Assembly (NCBI GenBank): GCA_020746105.1
Contig: CM036619.1
Coordinates: forward strand, 13,678,238 to 13,742,237
From: Trogon surrucura
Lineage: Eukaryota; Chordata; Aves; Trogoniformes; Trogonidae
Reading direction: 5' to 3'
Length of the DNA: 64,000 bases
Within the stretch, counting starts at the first letter, position 1. Each line of letters opens with the position of its first letter. A program made the translations under genes and the position numbers. The notes beneath the pieces are model-generated. The model did not search any database, was not told the DNA's origin, and saw only the letters and a program-made list of their open reading frames with translations. This document shows, one piece after another, positions 38,036-50,900 of this stretch.

Positions 38036-41000
38036 TCCTGAGCTACCTGACAACCTTAGTGTTGTGCTCAAAATGTAATGAAAAATAAAGAGACCATTCC
38101 CAGAGAGCACCTGGGTAAAACGTGTGTGCACAAGACCAGCAGGAGTTAGGAGAGACGATATGTAACTCACCATTGAACTAGTACACTTCAGGGACATTTT
38201 TCACCGTTAACAGCCTTTTGGACATTGTCAGAAATCCCAGAAAATGTGCCTGTTCAATTTTTAACTGTTTATTTCTTTATTAAAACTGGTCAAATAGTAG
38301 TTTAAGAAAGGATTTACAAATAGGCTAGAGATTGGCCAGCATTCACAGGTTTGTTTGATATTCAAGCACACCTGTCAGTCAGGACACCTCGAAGGCAATT
38401 CAACTCTTCTTAAATTTTAGTCTGTGCTATTGTAATGGAAAATCATAGTGGAAAACTTTATGGTATAAAGAAGAAATAGCATCACAATTCACATGTGAAC
38501 TATTGCAAAATAAGTATCACATAAGTGAAGGACAAGTTTTTCAAGTATTTGGTCAGTACTTTCAAGTCTTGTATTGAATTGATTAAGTAAGAATAAAGTG
38601 AGCAAAATGAAGATGCCATCAAAAAAGATGAGCAAGATTTTCAAAGCTAGACGAGAATTTCCTCATGGTAATGTAGTTCACACAACAATATTTTAGACCA
38701 GTATTGCAGTTAAAGAGAATGAAACAAATACATGCTTATTTGTTTTGGTATTTTTTAAAGAAAGTGTATACAAAGTTTTCAACTTTAATGCACATATAGG
38801 CTTCCAAATGACCATATTTGCAGAGAGACAGCAATGCACGACTCGTGAGAGATCAGTTCAGCTCAGACCAAGACTATATCAATCAAATATTTATATTAAG
38901 GTCAGAGGGCAATCCCCACTGTCTTGTCCTCTTTTGTTCTTGAATTCTAAATTAACTGAGTTGCTGTTTTCACACATGTATGAGATGCTAGAAATAATTT
39001 TAATAAATATCTACAGAGTGAATAGACTGAAGCCATAATGCAAATCTGTAGCAAAAGAGTAACTAAATATCTTTTTTAAATATTTAAGAATAAGGTCTCC
39101 ATCTTGAATTTTCATCTATCTGAGTTTACATGTGCTTAATGTTGTGATTAAGAATATTTTTAACTTGGTTCTGGTTCCAAGGTTTGAATGATTCAGCCTA
39201 CAGTAATTTACATTTCACTGTCAAAAGTAGCAAAACCGGAGATGGATGTTTTTTCCTTGTTAACTCACATTTTATATATTTTAGTTTTCCTTTGAAGTGA
39301 TTGTTCTCAGAAACCATTCACTCTTCTGTCTTTTCAGATATCAGGGTTGTCAGAAGTACTGTATCATAATTCCTATAATGAACCTAGTTAAAACAATCTT
39401 GTGGTTATGAAGTGCTGCTGGAGATGAAACCTTCGTTTTCCAGCTCCTGGTCCATGCTGAAGACATGTCCTCTCATTATCCCAGCTATATGCTTCTGCTC
39501 AGGGTCAGTTCATTGGGAATCTTTTGGTGGTGTCCATGCATTGCCCATCAATTCAACTGAGCACAGCAAGCCTGGTGGCCCCTCTGTCTGCCTGCTGTGG
39601 AGAGCAAGTGTTGACAACTTCCACCAGAAACCTCTACAGAGATCCTGCTTTGTTTTCTATTTTTGTGCTAGAGAAGTTTAGGCTAAAGAGCAACCTTTTA
39701 AGATCCTGCCCAAATTCCCTTTCTAAAGGTTCACCACTATCTGTTTCATAAACACTAATCTATACCAGACCTATTCTTACTCAGTATTATAAAAGAGAAA
39801 AAGGGGGAAAATGTTCTTTCTTTCAATCATTCCCCTCACTCTGCCTTCCCGCTCTGCCACATCTCACCTGTAATAATTATTTCTCAGCTTTGGACTGGGG
39901 ACTATGGAGATCTGAAACACTGGCAACATCTTCAGCACACATTGACCATTCTTTGAACAATTCTTCCAATAGCTAGCCCAAATACTTTCCCTTGTGCCAA
40001 CACAAAGTGCCAAAAAAGTTTCACATGTAGCAAGCAGAAGTATTTCTGAGTAGGATGTTGTTAACAGTACTATTGCTGCTGAGAGAGAAATACATAACCC
40101 CCTTCTTGACTCAGTCCAGCCACAGGCTATGGACTGGAACTGCAATGTTACACATTTTCAAGACTGGGTCGATAGTTAAGGCTCCAGCGTGAACACGGAG
40201 CTCAGCTGTCAGCCCTTTTTAATGAACACTTCAAAATACTGAATGTTGTTCATATCTTCTGGTGGTGGGATCATACTGTCACCTTATGGATGGAGGCCAT
40301 GGCCCAGGATGGATGAAATCTGAGAGTTGTAGGAGCTTCAACTAGAGAGGTCACTTCCACAGTGTCATAGCTTGTGTGCCACTCCTCTTTGCCGTAGCTT
40401 TTTGAAAAGGTTAAACTAACTATATTCTTTGCAGTTAAGTAGCTGAGCTGGATCTATTCTCTATAACACATGAGAAAATCCTGTACTCCCTGTACGGCAC
40501 AAGGAAACGCTTTTTCATTCTCTTTGTGCTGCGTGTACGGTGTAGTACACAGGTACAAGGCAAGAGAGCTGAGAAACGGTTTTGGTCCGGGCACCTTTTG
40601 CTCTCTCTGCCGGCAGCCTACAGGAACAGCAGCAGCACCCAGCCCGGGCAGGCTGCTGGGGCTGTGGGGGTCCCCCAGAGCACCTGGCACATCTGCAGTC
40701 AGAGGTTACCAAAAAGACCTCCCCACTGATGTGAAACCAAATCAGTCCATATTTCTGACTGAGCCAGCTAACGTCTTTTGTGTATTCTTTGTCTCTTTGT
40801 GTGAATTCAGGCAGGAAGATTAAATTTCAATGCAAAAAAATTCAACAAGTGTGGCAAGAAAGTACTGTTCTTGAGTGGCTAAGTATACCTTTGCTTGCCT
40901 TGCAATTTAGTGTAAAAATGAAGTTAATGAATTGCAAAAGAGGAGAATACTTTGGAAAATGCTGCATTATAAACAGACAATTGAGAATGACAGATTGTTC

Positions 41001-43866
41001 CACAGAGGGGAGAGATCATTCTCCTTTCTTGTTTAGTCTATTTGTTTTCCCTTTTTTTATGTCCTACTGTGAGTGGAAGTAAGAATTGCCTTTCATCCTC
41101 TATTTATTGTGACTGATTCTCTCGCTGATTCACTTAAGCTAGAAACACAAGCTTTTTTTCATAGCAAATTTATTTACTAACAGAAAAAGAAGATCTCTAA
41201 ATCAGGTGGGTCTGTTAACACTTGATCACCCAAATGTAAGAATTCAAAAAAAACAAACAAACAAACAACTGTGGTGATGAAAGGAAAATCCTAAATTTTG
41301 TGCTGAGGGATGAACAGGACAAGATGAAGCAATTCCCTTTCCCATAGCTGCAGTTCAACACCTGGAAATGGAGTGTGTGAGCACAGCTATAACCACCCCC
41401 CCCCAGTAGCTCAGCCACGGTTTCCATGCGGGGCAGTAACTCCCAAGCACCACGTGAGCACAAGGGGTCACTGAGTTTAACATTGGGAGAGAATTGCAAG
41501 TAGGAACTTTTACTCATAAAGGAAATGAATCATTGGGGGAAGAAAAAAAATTGGTGGGCCTTAGCAAGAGATACAGCCACAATCAAAAGCATTGTGTATT
41601 TCTTTGGAGGAAAAGGTAAGATAAGGAGGTATTTCACTGAATTCACCTGAAGGCTGTGCTCCATCTTTAGCAGCTTCACTTCACTGGGTACTGCACCCTG
41701 GCCCTGATCAGACGGTGCACCCAACGTTATATGACTTCTTGGTCACCCAAACTCTATGTCAACCAGTACTGTCTTCCATGTAGGAGATACTGACTCTGTT
41801 GTATTTGAAGTGGCTTTTATTTTCTAAAGCGAAACATTGATGGAGGTCAAAGTAGATGACAGGGCACAATCAGTTTCTCACTAGTTTCTAATTTTGAGAC
41901 CAGAAGAGGGCATTAGACAGGATCTCTACAGCACATGCTATTGGCTGTCATCTACCTGTAAAGCAGATACTCCTCGCATATATCAGGAGCAGAGACAGGT
42001 GATAAAATCCATTCTTTTCTTTCTTCCATAGGAATATCTGTGTATCAAAAGCGTATTCTACAGCAGAAAATCATACACTTGTATCTCACTCTCTGCTGAC
42101 AAAACATTTGAGTAATTAGACGTGAAATCAGCAACACCACAGTAGGACAAGGAAATGAACTAGGAGGAAAAGGATGACTGCCAGAGTGGGAAAGATTATT
42201 TTACCGCAGTAAAAACCCAAAAGACTCATCTGAGAATTTTGATTGGTTTTATCCTTGCCTACTTTCCCGCATGCTTAGTTTCAACACCAGACACAAGATA
42301 CTAGGTAAGCAAATCCAGCGCCCAGTGATAGTTTTCTAGAGGTCTTTTAAAGGGTCTTATGTATCTTATCCAACCTCTTGCTGCAAGTCCCAAAGGGTAC
42401 AGATCCACTGGAGATGCTGTGTCACACTGGCCAGCTTCCAAGCAAATGTCCTGGGTACCCTCAAACTCAAAGAGTCATTAGGTGCTCATATCTGGGCACC
42501 TCACCTTCATTCTAGGCATGAACCACAGCTCACTCCCATGTGTCCAAAATAAAATATCCTGAGGTAGCTGGTGTGATCCTGCAGACTTTCCTTAGACCAA
42601 AGATCTTGTTGGCTATTGCACACAAAATCTGTCAAAAAACTTAGTTTGGTGGGAACCTCTAAGGACATGGACCTTGAACTGCTCAGGTCACAGCTTTTGC
42701 TCCTACCGTGTTCCCACCTGCCACGATGGCATTCAGGTCGCAATTCCCTGACAGTGCTGGGGTTATTGAGGCAGATAGAATGACCACCTGAGATCTTCCT
42801 GGGTCTGACCAACAAAAAGGTCATCTCTGGAGTGGAGTAGATGCTGGAGATGGATGGTGTCTCCATGCAGAGGCATCAACACGCTCCTCCCCGTCGTGTC
42901 TTCACCTATGGCCATGTGTTCCACATCTGTGTCTTGTTCATACAGCTGAACACTATCATACAGCAATCTCTGCAGCTCAGAATTGAGGGATTTTTTTTTT
43001 CCCCTGTGGATCCTAATATCCTCCTTTCCTTTCCTTTCACTGCTTCCATGCAGTGAAATGAAAACTATGATTCAAGGAAAACTGTTGTAAGGAGGAAACT
43101 GTTACAGTTACAGCACCTGATTAACAATGAAACAGGCAACTTTCTCCTTCAACTACAGAAGCATGGGCTTGTTCTTGAAAAGCGGACAGATACTTTTGTG
43201 GTCCCGCACCATTGAAGGACTGTGCTATCTGAATATTAGTGACTGCATATCTCATCTGAGTAACTAGCAAGAAAAGTCCTGAAAATACAGTATAGGTCCC
43301 CATTATTGCTGTAACTGACCAGCAAGAAGCTAAACCAGAGAGCAAACAAAACAAGACATCAGCATCCAGAACAAGTTAAAAGCCACACACTGAACATGTT
43401 AATTGATACAAGTTTTTGTCAGTGTTTCTGTATTTCTAGTGCTTGGGAATTATCTTCTTCAGGACATTGTGTTGATCAAAGATTGGATTAGATTAGAAAA
43501 TATAGTCACTGCTGGAGCACATGCAGAAAGTTGGCACTGTCAGTGCTGTCAGATATGTTCTTTAAGGTATTTAGAATATTCTCCTTTCAAGTAAGTAGAA
43601 ATTGAGAGTGGCCTTCCAGTTATTTGCTATTGGTGTCATTCGCTGTCTTTAAGGTGGCAAGCTAAGTTGCTTGTGCTTATTTCTTCTTTCATTTTCATTG
43701 GTGTAAAATCCTTAGCTATGGTGTGGAGTATCATAACCTGTTTCATTTCCAACTGCTTCTGAGCCCAAGCCATCACTGGGGTGCCATTCACCTGCCAGCT
43801 CCTGTTGAAGGAGTCATTAGCACCCTTCATTAAACAGAAGCACTGCAACATTAATAAGAACTGACA
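38036..43866. other. Unique noncoding stretch with simple repeats
   Basis: No repeat family or gene recognised. It contains a GC- and CpG-richer patch at 40490-40720, an (AAAC)n run at 41246-41269 and a C-run near 41395-41404. The minus-strand frames at 42507-42866, 43121-43354 and 43636-43911 (119, 77 and 91 codons) show no domain I know. Confidence 0.4.
41246..41269. repeat. (AAAC)n microsatellite
   Basis: An A-run is followed by four AAAC/CAAA units. It is short and imperfect only at its start. Confidence 0.8.
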
Positions 43867-44120
43867 ATCACAGAATCGTAGAATCATAGAGCATGTTATG
43901 TTGGAAGGCACATTTAAAGGTCATCTAGTCCAACCCCTCCTGCAGTGAGCAGAGACACCTTTAATTAAATTAGGTTGCTCAGAGCCCCGTCCAGCCTGAC
44001 TTTGAATGTCTCCAGGGATGGAGCCACCACCACCTCTCTGGGCAGCCTGTCCCAGTGTTTCACCATCCTCATGGTAAAGAACTTCTTCCTAATGTCTAAT
44101 CTAAATCTACCCTACTCTAG
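43867..44120 (-). mobile_element. CR1 LINE 3' end (AAGGCACATTTAAAGG subfamily)
   Basis: On the plus strand, octamers (AATCACAG, AATCGTAG, AATCATAG) are followed by TTGGAAGGCACATTTAAAGG, CATCTAGTCCAACCCCTCC and the complement of the last ORF2 codons, ending at TAATCTAAATCTACCC near 44120. It is the same subfamily as the 36.3 kb copy but shorter. Confidence 0.92.
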
Positions 44121-44897
44121 ACCATTGTTCCTCAACCAATGAAATCATCTGTGAAATGAACACAGATATCACAGTCATATCTTTCTTAGGGCTTAGTTCT
44201 CCAGTTATTCCACTGTAGACCAGAATAACAGGCCCTTTGATAAGGAAAATTGAGAAGCTCTGACCTCAACACAGGATCAAACCCCTTGCTCATGCAAGGA
44301 ATGGGTACCAATTCCTACAGCTGAAGTATTTGCCAGTAGTAAACTCCTTACAACATGTTATTTTAAGAATATAGTGTTTTCCTTGGAAAATTCAAACTCA
44401 AATTGTCAAATGGGTCTGACTTGAGAAAAAAGAGAAGAAACAAAGAGGAAAGAATTAAACAATATCAAACCCCTTTGTGTCAGAAGTGTTGATTTTTTTC
44501 TATTTGACACTTCATCCCAGCAAAACTAAACTAAGTTGATACTTTGACTCGGCACAATTAACTCAATCTTTTTTTTTTTTTTTTTTTAAAAATAAGTTTA
44601 AGGAAGAGGGTTAAACAATCTGACAATAAGAGAAAATACTTTGCTTCAGATTACAAGGAACATTGAAGCTTGAGCCAAAACACATTTTTTCACTTTGTTC
44701 GTTTCACTATAAAACTTGGATAAGTTTAGTTTTAGTTTGACCCAAACCAAATTTCTTTCCTAACTGAAAAACCTATTACTTATTGACCTCAAGTAATCAC
44801 TTTAGTTTCCTTTTAACAAAAGGACTTAATCACATAGTTTCTCGTCAGTTCCCAAATGATAGCAAGTAATGATGAGGAGAGGAGGAGGGGGTCCTGC
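44121..44897. other. Noncoding stretch between two CR1 elements
   Basis: No gene recognised. It contains a 19-T homopolymer (44569-44587) followed by A5, which is probably a simple repeat and not a poly(A) tail, because no retrocopy is seen next to it. Confidence 0.5.
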
Positions 44898-44983
44898 ACA
44901 GAATCACAGAATCACAGAATGTTAAAGGTTGGAAGGGACCTCAAAGATCATCTAGTCCAACCCCCCTGCCAGAGCAGGATCAC

Positions 44984-47725
44984 CTACACTAGAGCGCACA
45001 GGAACGCGTCCAGGCGGGTTTTGAATGTCTCAAGAGATGGAGATTCCACAACCTCCCTAGGCAGCCTGTTCCAGTGCTCAGTCACCCTCACAGTGAAAAA
45101 GTTTTTCCTCATATTTTTCTGGAACCTCCTGTGTTCCAGCTTCCACCCATTGCCCCTTGTCCTGTCAGTGGATGCCGCTGAAAAGAGCCTGGCTCCATCC
45201 TCCTGACATTCCCCCTTGACATATTTATAAACATTGATGAGGTCACCCCTCAGCCTCCTCTTCTCCAAGCTAAAGAGATCCAGCTCCTTCAGCCTTTCCT
45301 CATAAGGGAGATGCTCCACTCCCTTCACCATCTTTGTGGCTCTACGCTGGACTCTCTCAAGCAGCTCCCTGTCCTTCTTGAACTGAGGGGCCCAGAACTG
45401 GACACAATATTCCAGATGCGGCCTCACCAGGGCAGAGTAGAGGGGCAGGAGGACCTCTCTTGACCTACTTGCTACTCCCCTTCTAATACACCCCAGGATG
45501 CCATTGGCCTTCTTGGCCACGAGGGCACACTGCTGGCTCATGGTCATCCTGCTGTCCACTAGAACCCCCAGGTCCCTTTCCCCTGCACTGCTCTCCAGCA
45601 GGGCAGTCCCCAACCTATATTGGCACATGGGGTTATTTTTTCCCAAGTGCAAAACTCTACACTTGCCCTTATTAAACTTCATAAGATTTCTCCCCGCCCA
45701 GCCCTCCAGCCTGTCCAGGTCTCTCTGAATGGCTGCACAGCCTTCTGGTGTGTCAACCACTCCCCCCAACTTCGTATCATCAGCAAACTTGCTGACAACA
45801 TTCTCTAATCCCTCATCCAGATCATTGATGAATATATTAAACAGCACCGGCCCAAGCACTGACCCCTGAGGGACCCCACTAGACACAGGCATCCAGCCAG
45901 ACTCGGCCCCATTGACCACAACCCTCTGGCTTCTTCCCTTCAACCAGTTCTCGACCCACCTCACTACTTGGTCATCCAGACCACACTTCCTCAGTTTACC
46001 TATGAGGATGCTGTGGGAGACGGTGTCAAAGGCCTTGCTGATGTCCAGGTAGACCACGTCCACTGCATGGCCACCATCCATCCACCTGGTTATGTCTTCG
46101 TAAAAGGCTATCAGGTTGGTCAAACATGACTTCCCCTTGGCAAAGCCATGCTGACTGCCCCTAATAACCTTCTTATCCTTGATATGCCTAGAGACAGTGT
46201 CAAGGATAAGATGTTCCATCACCTTTCCAGGGATGGAGGTGAGGCTGACCGGTCTGTAGTTACTCGGGTCATCCTTCCTGCCCTTCTTATAGACTGGAGT
46301 AACATTCGCTTTCCTCCAGTCTTCAGGCACCTCACCTGTTACCCACGACTTACCAAAGATGATGGAGAGTGGCCTAGCAATGACTCCCGCCAGCTCCCTC
46401 AGCACCCGTGGGTGCATCCCATCAGGGCCCATGGATTTATGAATGTCCAAGTGTTCAAACTGATCCTTAACCCACTCCTCATCAATCAGGGCAGACTCCT
46501 CCTTTGTCATGACTTCCTCTGGGGCCTTAGGGGACTGAGGCTCCTGAGGACGGTCTCCAACAGTGTAGACAGAGGCAAAGAAGGCATTCAGCAACTCTGC
46601 CTTCTTTCTGTCCTCTGTCTCCAGGGCACCCACCTCATTCAACAGAGGGCCTACATTGCCTCTAGTGTTAGTTTTGTCAGCAATGTATTTGAAGAAGCCC
46701 TTTCTGTTGTCTTTGACCTCCCTTGCAAGTTTTAACTCCAAGGAGGCCTTAGCTTTTCTGATTGCCTCCCTGCACTCCCTGACAGCTGCCCTGTACTCCA
46801 CCCAAGTGGTCAGCCCTTCCTTCCACAATTTAAACACCCTCCCCTTCCACCTGAGTCTGCCCAGCAGATCCCTGGTTAACCAAGCAGGTCTCCTGGATCT
46901 CTTTCTTGATTTCCTACCTGATGGGATGCACTGATCCTGAGCTTCAAAGAAGTGGTCTTTGAATGCCAACCAACTGTCTTGGGCCCCTTTACCTTTCAGC
47001 TCCCTGTCCCAAGGGGTATCCCCCAGTAATTGCTTGAAGAGGCCAAAGTTGGCCCTTCTGAAGTCCAGAGTTGCGATCCTGCTTGCTATTCTGTTTTTAC
47101 CGCACAGGATCCTGAACTCCACCATCTCATGGTCGCTGCAGCCAAGGTTGCCCTCAACCTTCACTGCTTCAACCAGTCCTTCCTTGTTGGTGAACACAAG
47201 GTCCAGCAGCGCTCCTCTCCTGGTTGGCTCATCTACCATTTGCATCAAAAAGTTATCATCGATGCACTGGAGGAACCTCCTGGACTGAGGATGGCTGGCT
47301 GTGTGGGACTTCCAGCAAACGTCTGGGTAGTTGAAATCCCCCATGAGAACCAGGGCCTGGGACTGAGAGGCTGCTGTCATCTGCCTGTAAAAGGCCTCAT
47401 CAACTTCCACCTCCTGATCAGGTGGTCTATAGTAGACACCCACCACAGTGTCACCTAAGCTAGCCTGCCCCTTAATTCTCACCCATAAACTCTCTACTTG
47501 CTCCTCATCTGCTGCTCGATGGATCTGAATACACTCCAGTTGCTCTCTCACGTACAGAGCAACTCCCCCACCTCGCCTCATCAACCTGTCTTTCCTAAAG
47601 AGAACATAACCATCAAGGCCCACATTCCAGTTATGTGAGCTGTCCCACCACGTCTCTGTAATTGCAATAAGATCATAGTTCTCCAGCCGAACATAGACTT
47701 CTAATTCTCCCTGCTTATTCCCCAT
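44984..47725 (-). CDS. CR1 ORF2 protein: AP-like endonuclease and reverse transcriptase
   Basis: The 913-residue product nicks target DNA and copies CR1 RNA onto the nick. The endonuclease spans residues 1 to ~210, with TETWW at 23-27 (catalytic Glu), GGGVALYV at 52-59, GDFN at 129-132 and SDHE at 197-200. A basic linker ([11 protein letters not shown], 270-280) follows. Reverse transcriptase landmarks are NYRPVSL (489-495), LDISKAFD (560-567, catalytic Asp), [10 protein letters not shown] (617-626) and FADD (647-650, the YXDD-type box). The C terminus contains [14 protein letters not shown] and ends FLCALV. The first Met is not the true start: the frame is open another 52 codons to 47881, and these contain LYTNARS, whose Asn belongs to the first endonuclease motif. 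All catalytic motifs are present and no stop or frameshift interrupts the frame. Length is about normal for CR1 ORF2. Confidence 0.93.
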   Translation of the reverse strand: MGNKQGELEVYVRLENYDLIAITETWWDSSHNWNVGLDGYVLFRKDRLMRRGGGVALYVREQLECIQIHRAADEEQVESLWVRIKGQASLGDTVVGVYYRPPDQEVEVDEAFYRQMTAASQSQALVLMGDFNYPDVCWKSHTASHPQSRRFLQCIDDNFLMQMVDEPTRRGALLDLVFTNKEGLVEAVKVEGNLGCSDHEMVEFRILCGKNRIASRIATLDFRRANFGLFKQLLGDTPWDRELKGKGAQDSWLAFKDHFFEAQDQCIPSGRKSRKRSRRPAWLTRDLLGRLRWKGRVFKLWKEGLTTWVEYRAAVRECREAIRKAKASLELKLAREVKDNRKGFFKYIADKTNTRGNVGPLLNEVGALETEDRKKAELLNAFFASVYTVGDRPQEPQSPKAPEEVMTKEESALIDEEWVKDQFEHLDIHKSMGPDGMHPRVLRELAGVIARPLSIIFGKSWVTGEVPEDWRKANVTPVYKKGRKDDPSNYRPVSLTSIPGKVMEHLILDTVSRHIKDKKVIRGSQHGFAKGKSCLTNLIAFYEDITRWMDGGHAVDVVYLDISKAFDTVSHSILIGKLRKCGLDDQVVRWVENWLKGRSQRVVVNGAESGWMPVSSGVPQGSVLGPVLFNIFINDLDEGLENVVSKFADDTKLGGVVDTPEGCAAIQRDLDRLEGWAGRNLMKFNKGKCRVLHLGKNNPMCQYRLGTALLESSAGERDLGVLVDSRMTMSQQCALVAKKANGILGCIRRGVASRSREVLLPLYSALVRPHLEYCVQFWAPQFKKDRELLERVQRRATKMVKGVEHLPYEERLKELDLFSLEKRRLRGDLINVYKYVKGECQEDGARLFSAASTDRTRGNGWKLEHRRFQKNMRKNFFTVRVTEHWNRLPREVVESPSLETFKTRLDAFLCALV

Positions 47726-47868
47726 GCTTCTTGCATTGGTGTACAGACACTTCAGAGATTTAATGGAGCATCTGTTACCGTTGCTTGTGCATTTTTTGCC
47801 TAACCCTGGGATACTTCCCCTTGGCTCATGTGTAGAGACTCGGGTTTTATCCCCTTCCCCCTTCCAAC

Positions 47869-47943
47869 TTAGTTTAAAGCCCTATCTATTAATCCTGCCA
47901 ACTCTCCAGCAAGACCATTTTGAACCAGTCCATCTATGTTGGT
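47869..47943 (-). pseudogene. CR1 ORF1 remnant, C-terminal end
   Basis: The minus-strand frame reads [20 protein letters not shown] then ALN and a TAA stop at 47869-47871. This ending is typical of CR1 ORF1, the RNA-binding partner protein of ORF2. About 24 codons remain and the rest is lost by 5' truncation. The frame lies in a different register from ORF2, whose open frame starts at 47881, so the two overlap by 13 bp. Confidence 0.65.
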
Positions 47944-47945
47944 AA

Positions 47946-50900
47946 TATAATCCAAAGTGCAGTTAGACCACCCTCAAGCAGATAAGAAGAATATCTTAGG
48001 GGAGCTATTGAATGGGAGTTTTATATTGAATAACACAATTAGGTCACACAGATGTTTTTTCTATTATACCAGTTTTAAATTTCTATTTCCTTCTGTAACT
48101 TAGTATTACTGTGTTGGTTCTCTCATCAATAATAATGGTTCCTGCAGAAGAGATGACTCTCTCTGTACCCGTTTTAAGGACAACTATACCTTTGGCCACC
48201 TAGAAATTGTTCATCTCTGAAGCTGAGAGTCCAGCCAACGGCCAGTCTGCCATGCAATCAATAATGAAGAAACAAAGTTTCTATAATTGGTACATTGAAT
48301 TTCTACTGGAAAATTTGTAAAGGAGAGGAAAACAGAGCACTTTCATTTGAGGTCCAGGGGTCTGGCTGTCTCCATGTAAGCTGGAATAATCCTGAAAACT
48401 GCTGGGAATTTGGAGGCAGATTCGGAAAAAGGCTGTTTTCAGGGCAACAAACAGGTGGGAGACTTGTTTGAAAGCTCAAGGCGTTTCCTGCCCAATTTTG
48501 AATCCGTTAACCCCTGACCACTGCAAATCAAGTAAAAATTTGACAGATCCTTATGCTGCTGCTGACTCACAGGATACAGAAAGGACCATATTGGGGTGGC
48601 TTAGTAATACTTAATTAAAAGAAGATGTGGTGGCATTTTAATACACACATTTGTTTATACATCTTATCTCCACACTATACAGGAAGGTATTTAATTTCCA
48701 CATTCAGTATTTTCTGAACAAAAACAGCCCTAAGCCATTTTTAATATCCATGAAGTAGGGCTGAAACTGCTGTTTATCTAAACCGTGTAACATGTAGAGG
48801 CATCTTTTTAACCTACCTACTGTTACACAATCACCATAAGCATCTCCAATGCCACACAACTCTTTTTCATTTATTTTGCAGAACAAAAAATGGTGGAAGA
48901 GTTCAGGAAGCTATACAAAGTGTTTGGATGCAAGAGTGTGATCGGTGTAGCTGGGGCCCCTCTGAGGTCATCTTGGGGGCTTTTTGTAGTCATAATTACT
49001 TCCTACTGTGCCTGCAGCTCAGTCCATCAGCCGATGTTGGGCAGCCAGTGGGTGAGCGGGTTGTGACTCTGCTTCCTTCAGAACCCCCTTGGGATGCTGA
49101 GGTGTTCCTGGGATGCTCCGCAGAGGCCGGCAAAGGGTGGGACAGCCATCTTACACAGCTGCTGCCTGAGTCTGTCTCTCATTCACTCAGTGTCTCCGTC
49201 ACCAGAAGCTTTTTGTGGTTTCTGGTTTCATCAGCCTTCTGCAACCGATTTGTGGGCAAGGCTGGGGATAACGCAAGATGGAGAGGTTATCCGTTTTGAA
49301 ACAGTGAGCTGCGGTGTTCTCATCCTAAATGTGAGATATCTCCCTATCTCACAAGCCATCTCATCTCTCTCCTGGAACAGCAAAACAAGTGGATTTCTGC
49401 TGATATAACAAGATCTGTCCAATGAGTTGACTTACATTTGTAGTTATCAATTTTATAAAGTGAATGGCGTTTAAACACTAGTCAGTCTTTCATGCAAATA
49501 CCTCAGTGAGCTCAAACATGTAGGCACAATTCAAAAAATATTGGAAGTAGATTTAACTGTTGGACTCAGATGATATCTCTGCAGATGATACCCAGCAGTT
49601 ATTTCTTGATGGTATCTGGCCTATCTGATTTTAAAATATCTCATCAAAACTATACTTCATTGACTTCAAACAACTGGTCTGCTCGGTCAAACAGAAACAA
49701 TGTTCTACCACTAACTGAGCACTGCTCTTCTGTAGCTTTGTAATTTAGTCCGTATGATATGTAGTACTCGTGTATAGAAGTGTTTCCAAATTATATCTTG
49801 AGACATAATTTATAGAAATCCGTTTGTTTACCACAAACATCAACCTTGTTTCCCACCTTGGGAAGAGCAACAAGTGTTCCAGATGTTGGCCAGCTCTTGC
49901 CCAGAGGACTTTGTTTCTGAGGAGAGAAAAGAGGAGGAGTTCATCTAAATTGTGGATGTCTTTAACAAATGTCTTTATCTCTGGATTAGTCACCTTAGAT
50001 TCCATCTGTAACCAGTGGAGAACATCAAAAGGGTCCCCACAGTTTGTACTGAGTAGATTTATCTGATCCTGAAATGAACATTGGCCTCTGCATTCTACTG
50101 GTTGTATTGAGTGTACCTACATCGTCTAGAAAGGTAGACATGACAATTAGTTCATGAATAGGCACACAGAACTGAGCAAGATGGTACCCATTTCTAAATC
50201 CTGCGTCAGAGCTTAATTATCATTAAGGTCAATATGGTGTATTTAATGTACTCTTCTATGCATGTCTGAGGAGCTGGAGCTTTATTTCTGATTTCATACG
50301 TGGGATCAGCTCCACTATGAGATTGATGCACATATGTATATAAAGATTCTGCATGTGGGTAAAAGAGAGTACAGGGTAAATTTCTCACTAGAAAATTACT
50401 TCTTTTTTCCTTCTTGAGAAAACCAGCATGAACAGGTGAGTGCTGAGATTTTTAGATCATGTCACCCTACTAGCTTTGTCTCTGTGCTACATATTTTTCT
50501 TAGGAGAAGGAGGCAAATGGCTTTATTCTGCTGATTTCTCAAGTACTTACTACAAATGTGTAAAAATCATTAAACATGATCATAGTTAGGGCCTAAGGCA
50601 TCAGTATAAATGTGCTTGGTGAGGGCCAGCTTTCTTCCCACACTCTCTGAAGGAACTGTATTTGTTTTGATTAAAATATCCAAATGAGGAAAATAATAAG
50701 GAAAGCAAGAAAAAACATGAAATAAAACTGCAGCTGGGACCAATTTTGGAATCAGGGAAAATATACACCTGAACTTTGGGGACCACTTCATCTTGAAACA
50801 AAATCTGCCCTGAACTTTTCTGACCTCCTTCTAAATATCTTGCAATCCTTACAGTAATTTTTATTTACCTGCTGAACACGCTGCAACATATATTTTAGTT

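Larger units (their letters stand above)
44898..47945 (-). mobile_element. CR1 LINE, ~3 kb, long intact ORF2, truncated in ORF1
   Basis: This is the most complete transposable element in the window. From 5' to 3' on the minus strand it has the last ~24 codons of ORF1 (stop at 47869-47871), a complete ORF2 (stop at 44984), and a short 3' end with GGTTGGACTAGATGATC and CATTCTGTGATTCTGTG octamers. It is a non-LTR retrotransposon that copies itself by target-primed reverse transcription. The 5' untranslated region and most of ORF1 are missing, the usual outcome of incomplete reverse transcription, so it cannot move on its own through a full cycle. The upstream limit is approximate (47940-47990). 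Confidence 0.95.

Noticed and set aside
44569-44587. 19-T run as the poly(A) tail of a retrocopy
   Set aside because: No processed gene copy lies beside it and CR1 elements do not use poly(A) tails.
45498-47458. Plus-strand frames across the CR1 (up to 195 codons)
   Set aside because: They are antisense shadows of the ORF2 frame.
44984-47725. A host protein-coding gene
   Set aside because: The long frame is CR1 ORF2 by its motifs and lies inside an element with CR1 tail octamers and an ORF1 end.
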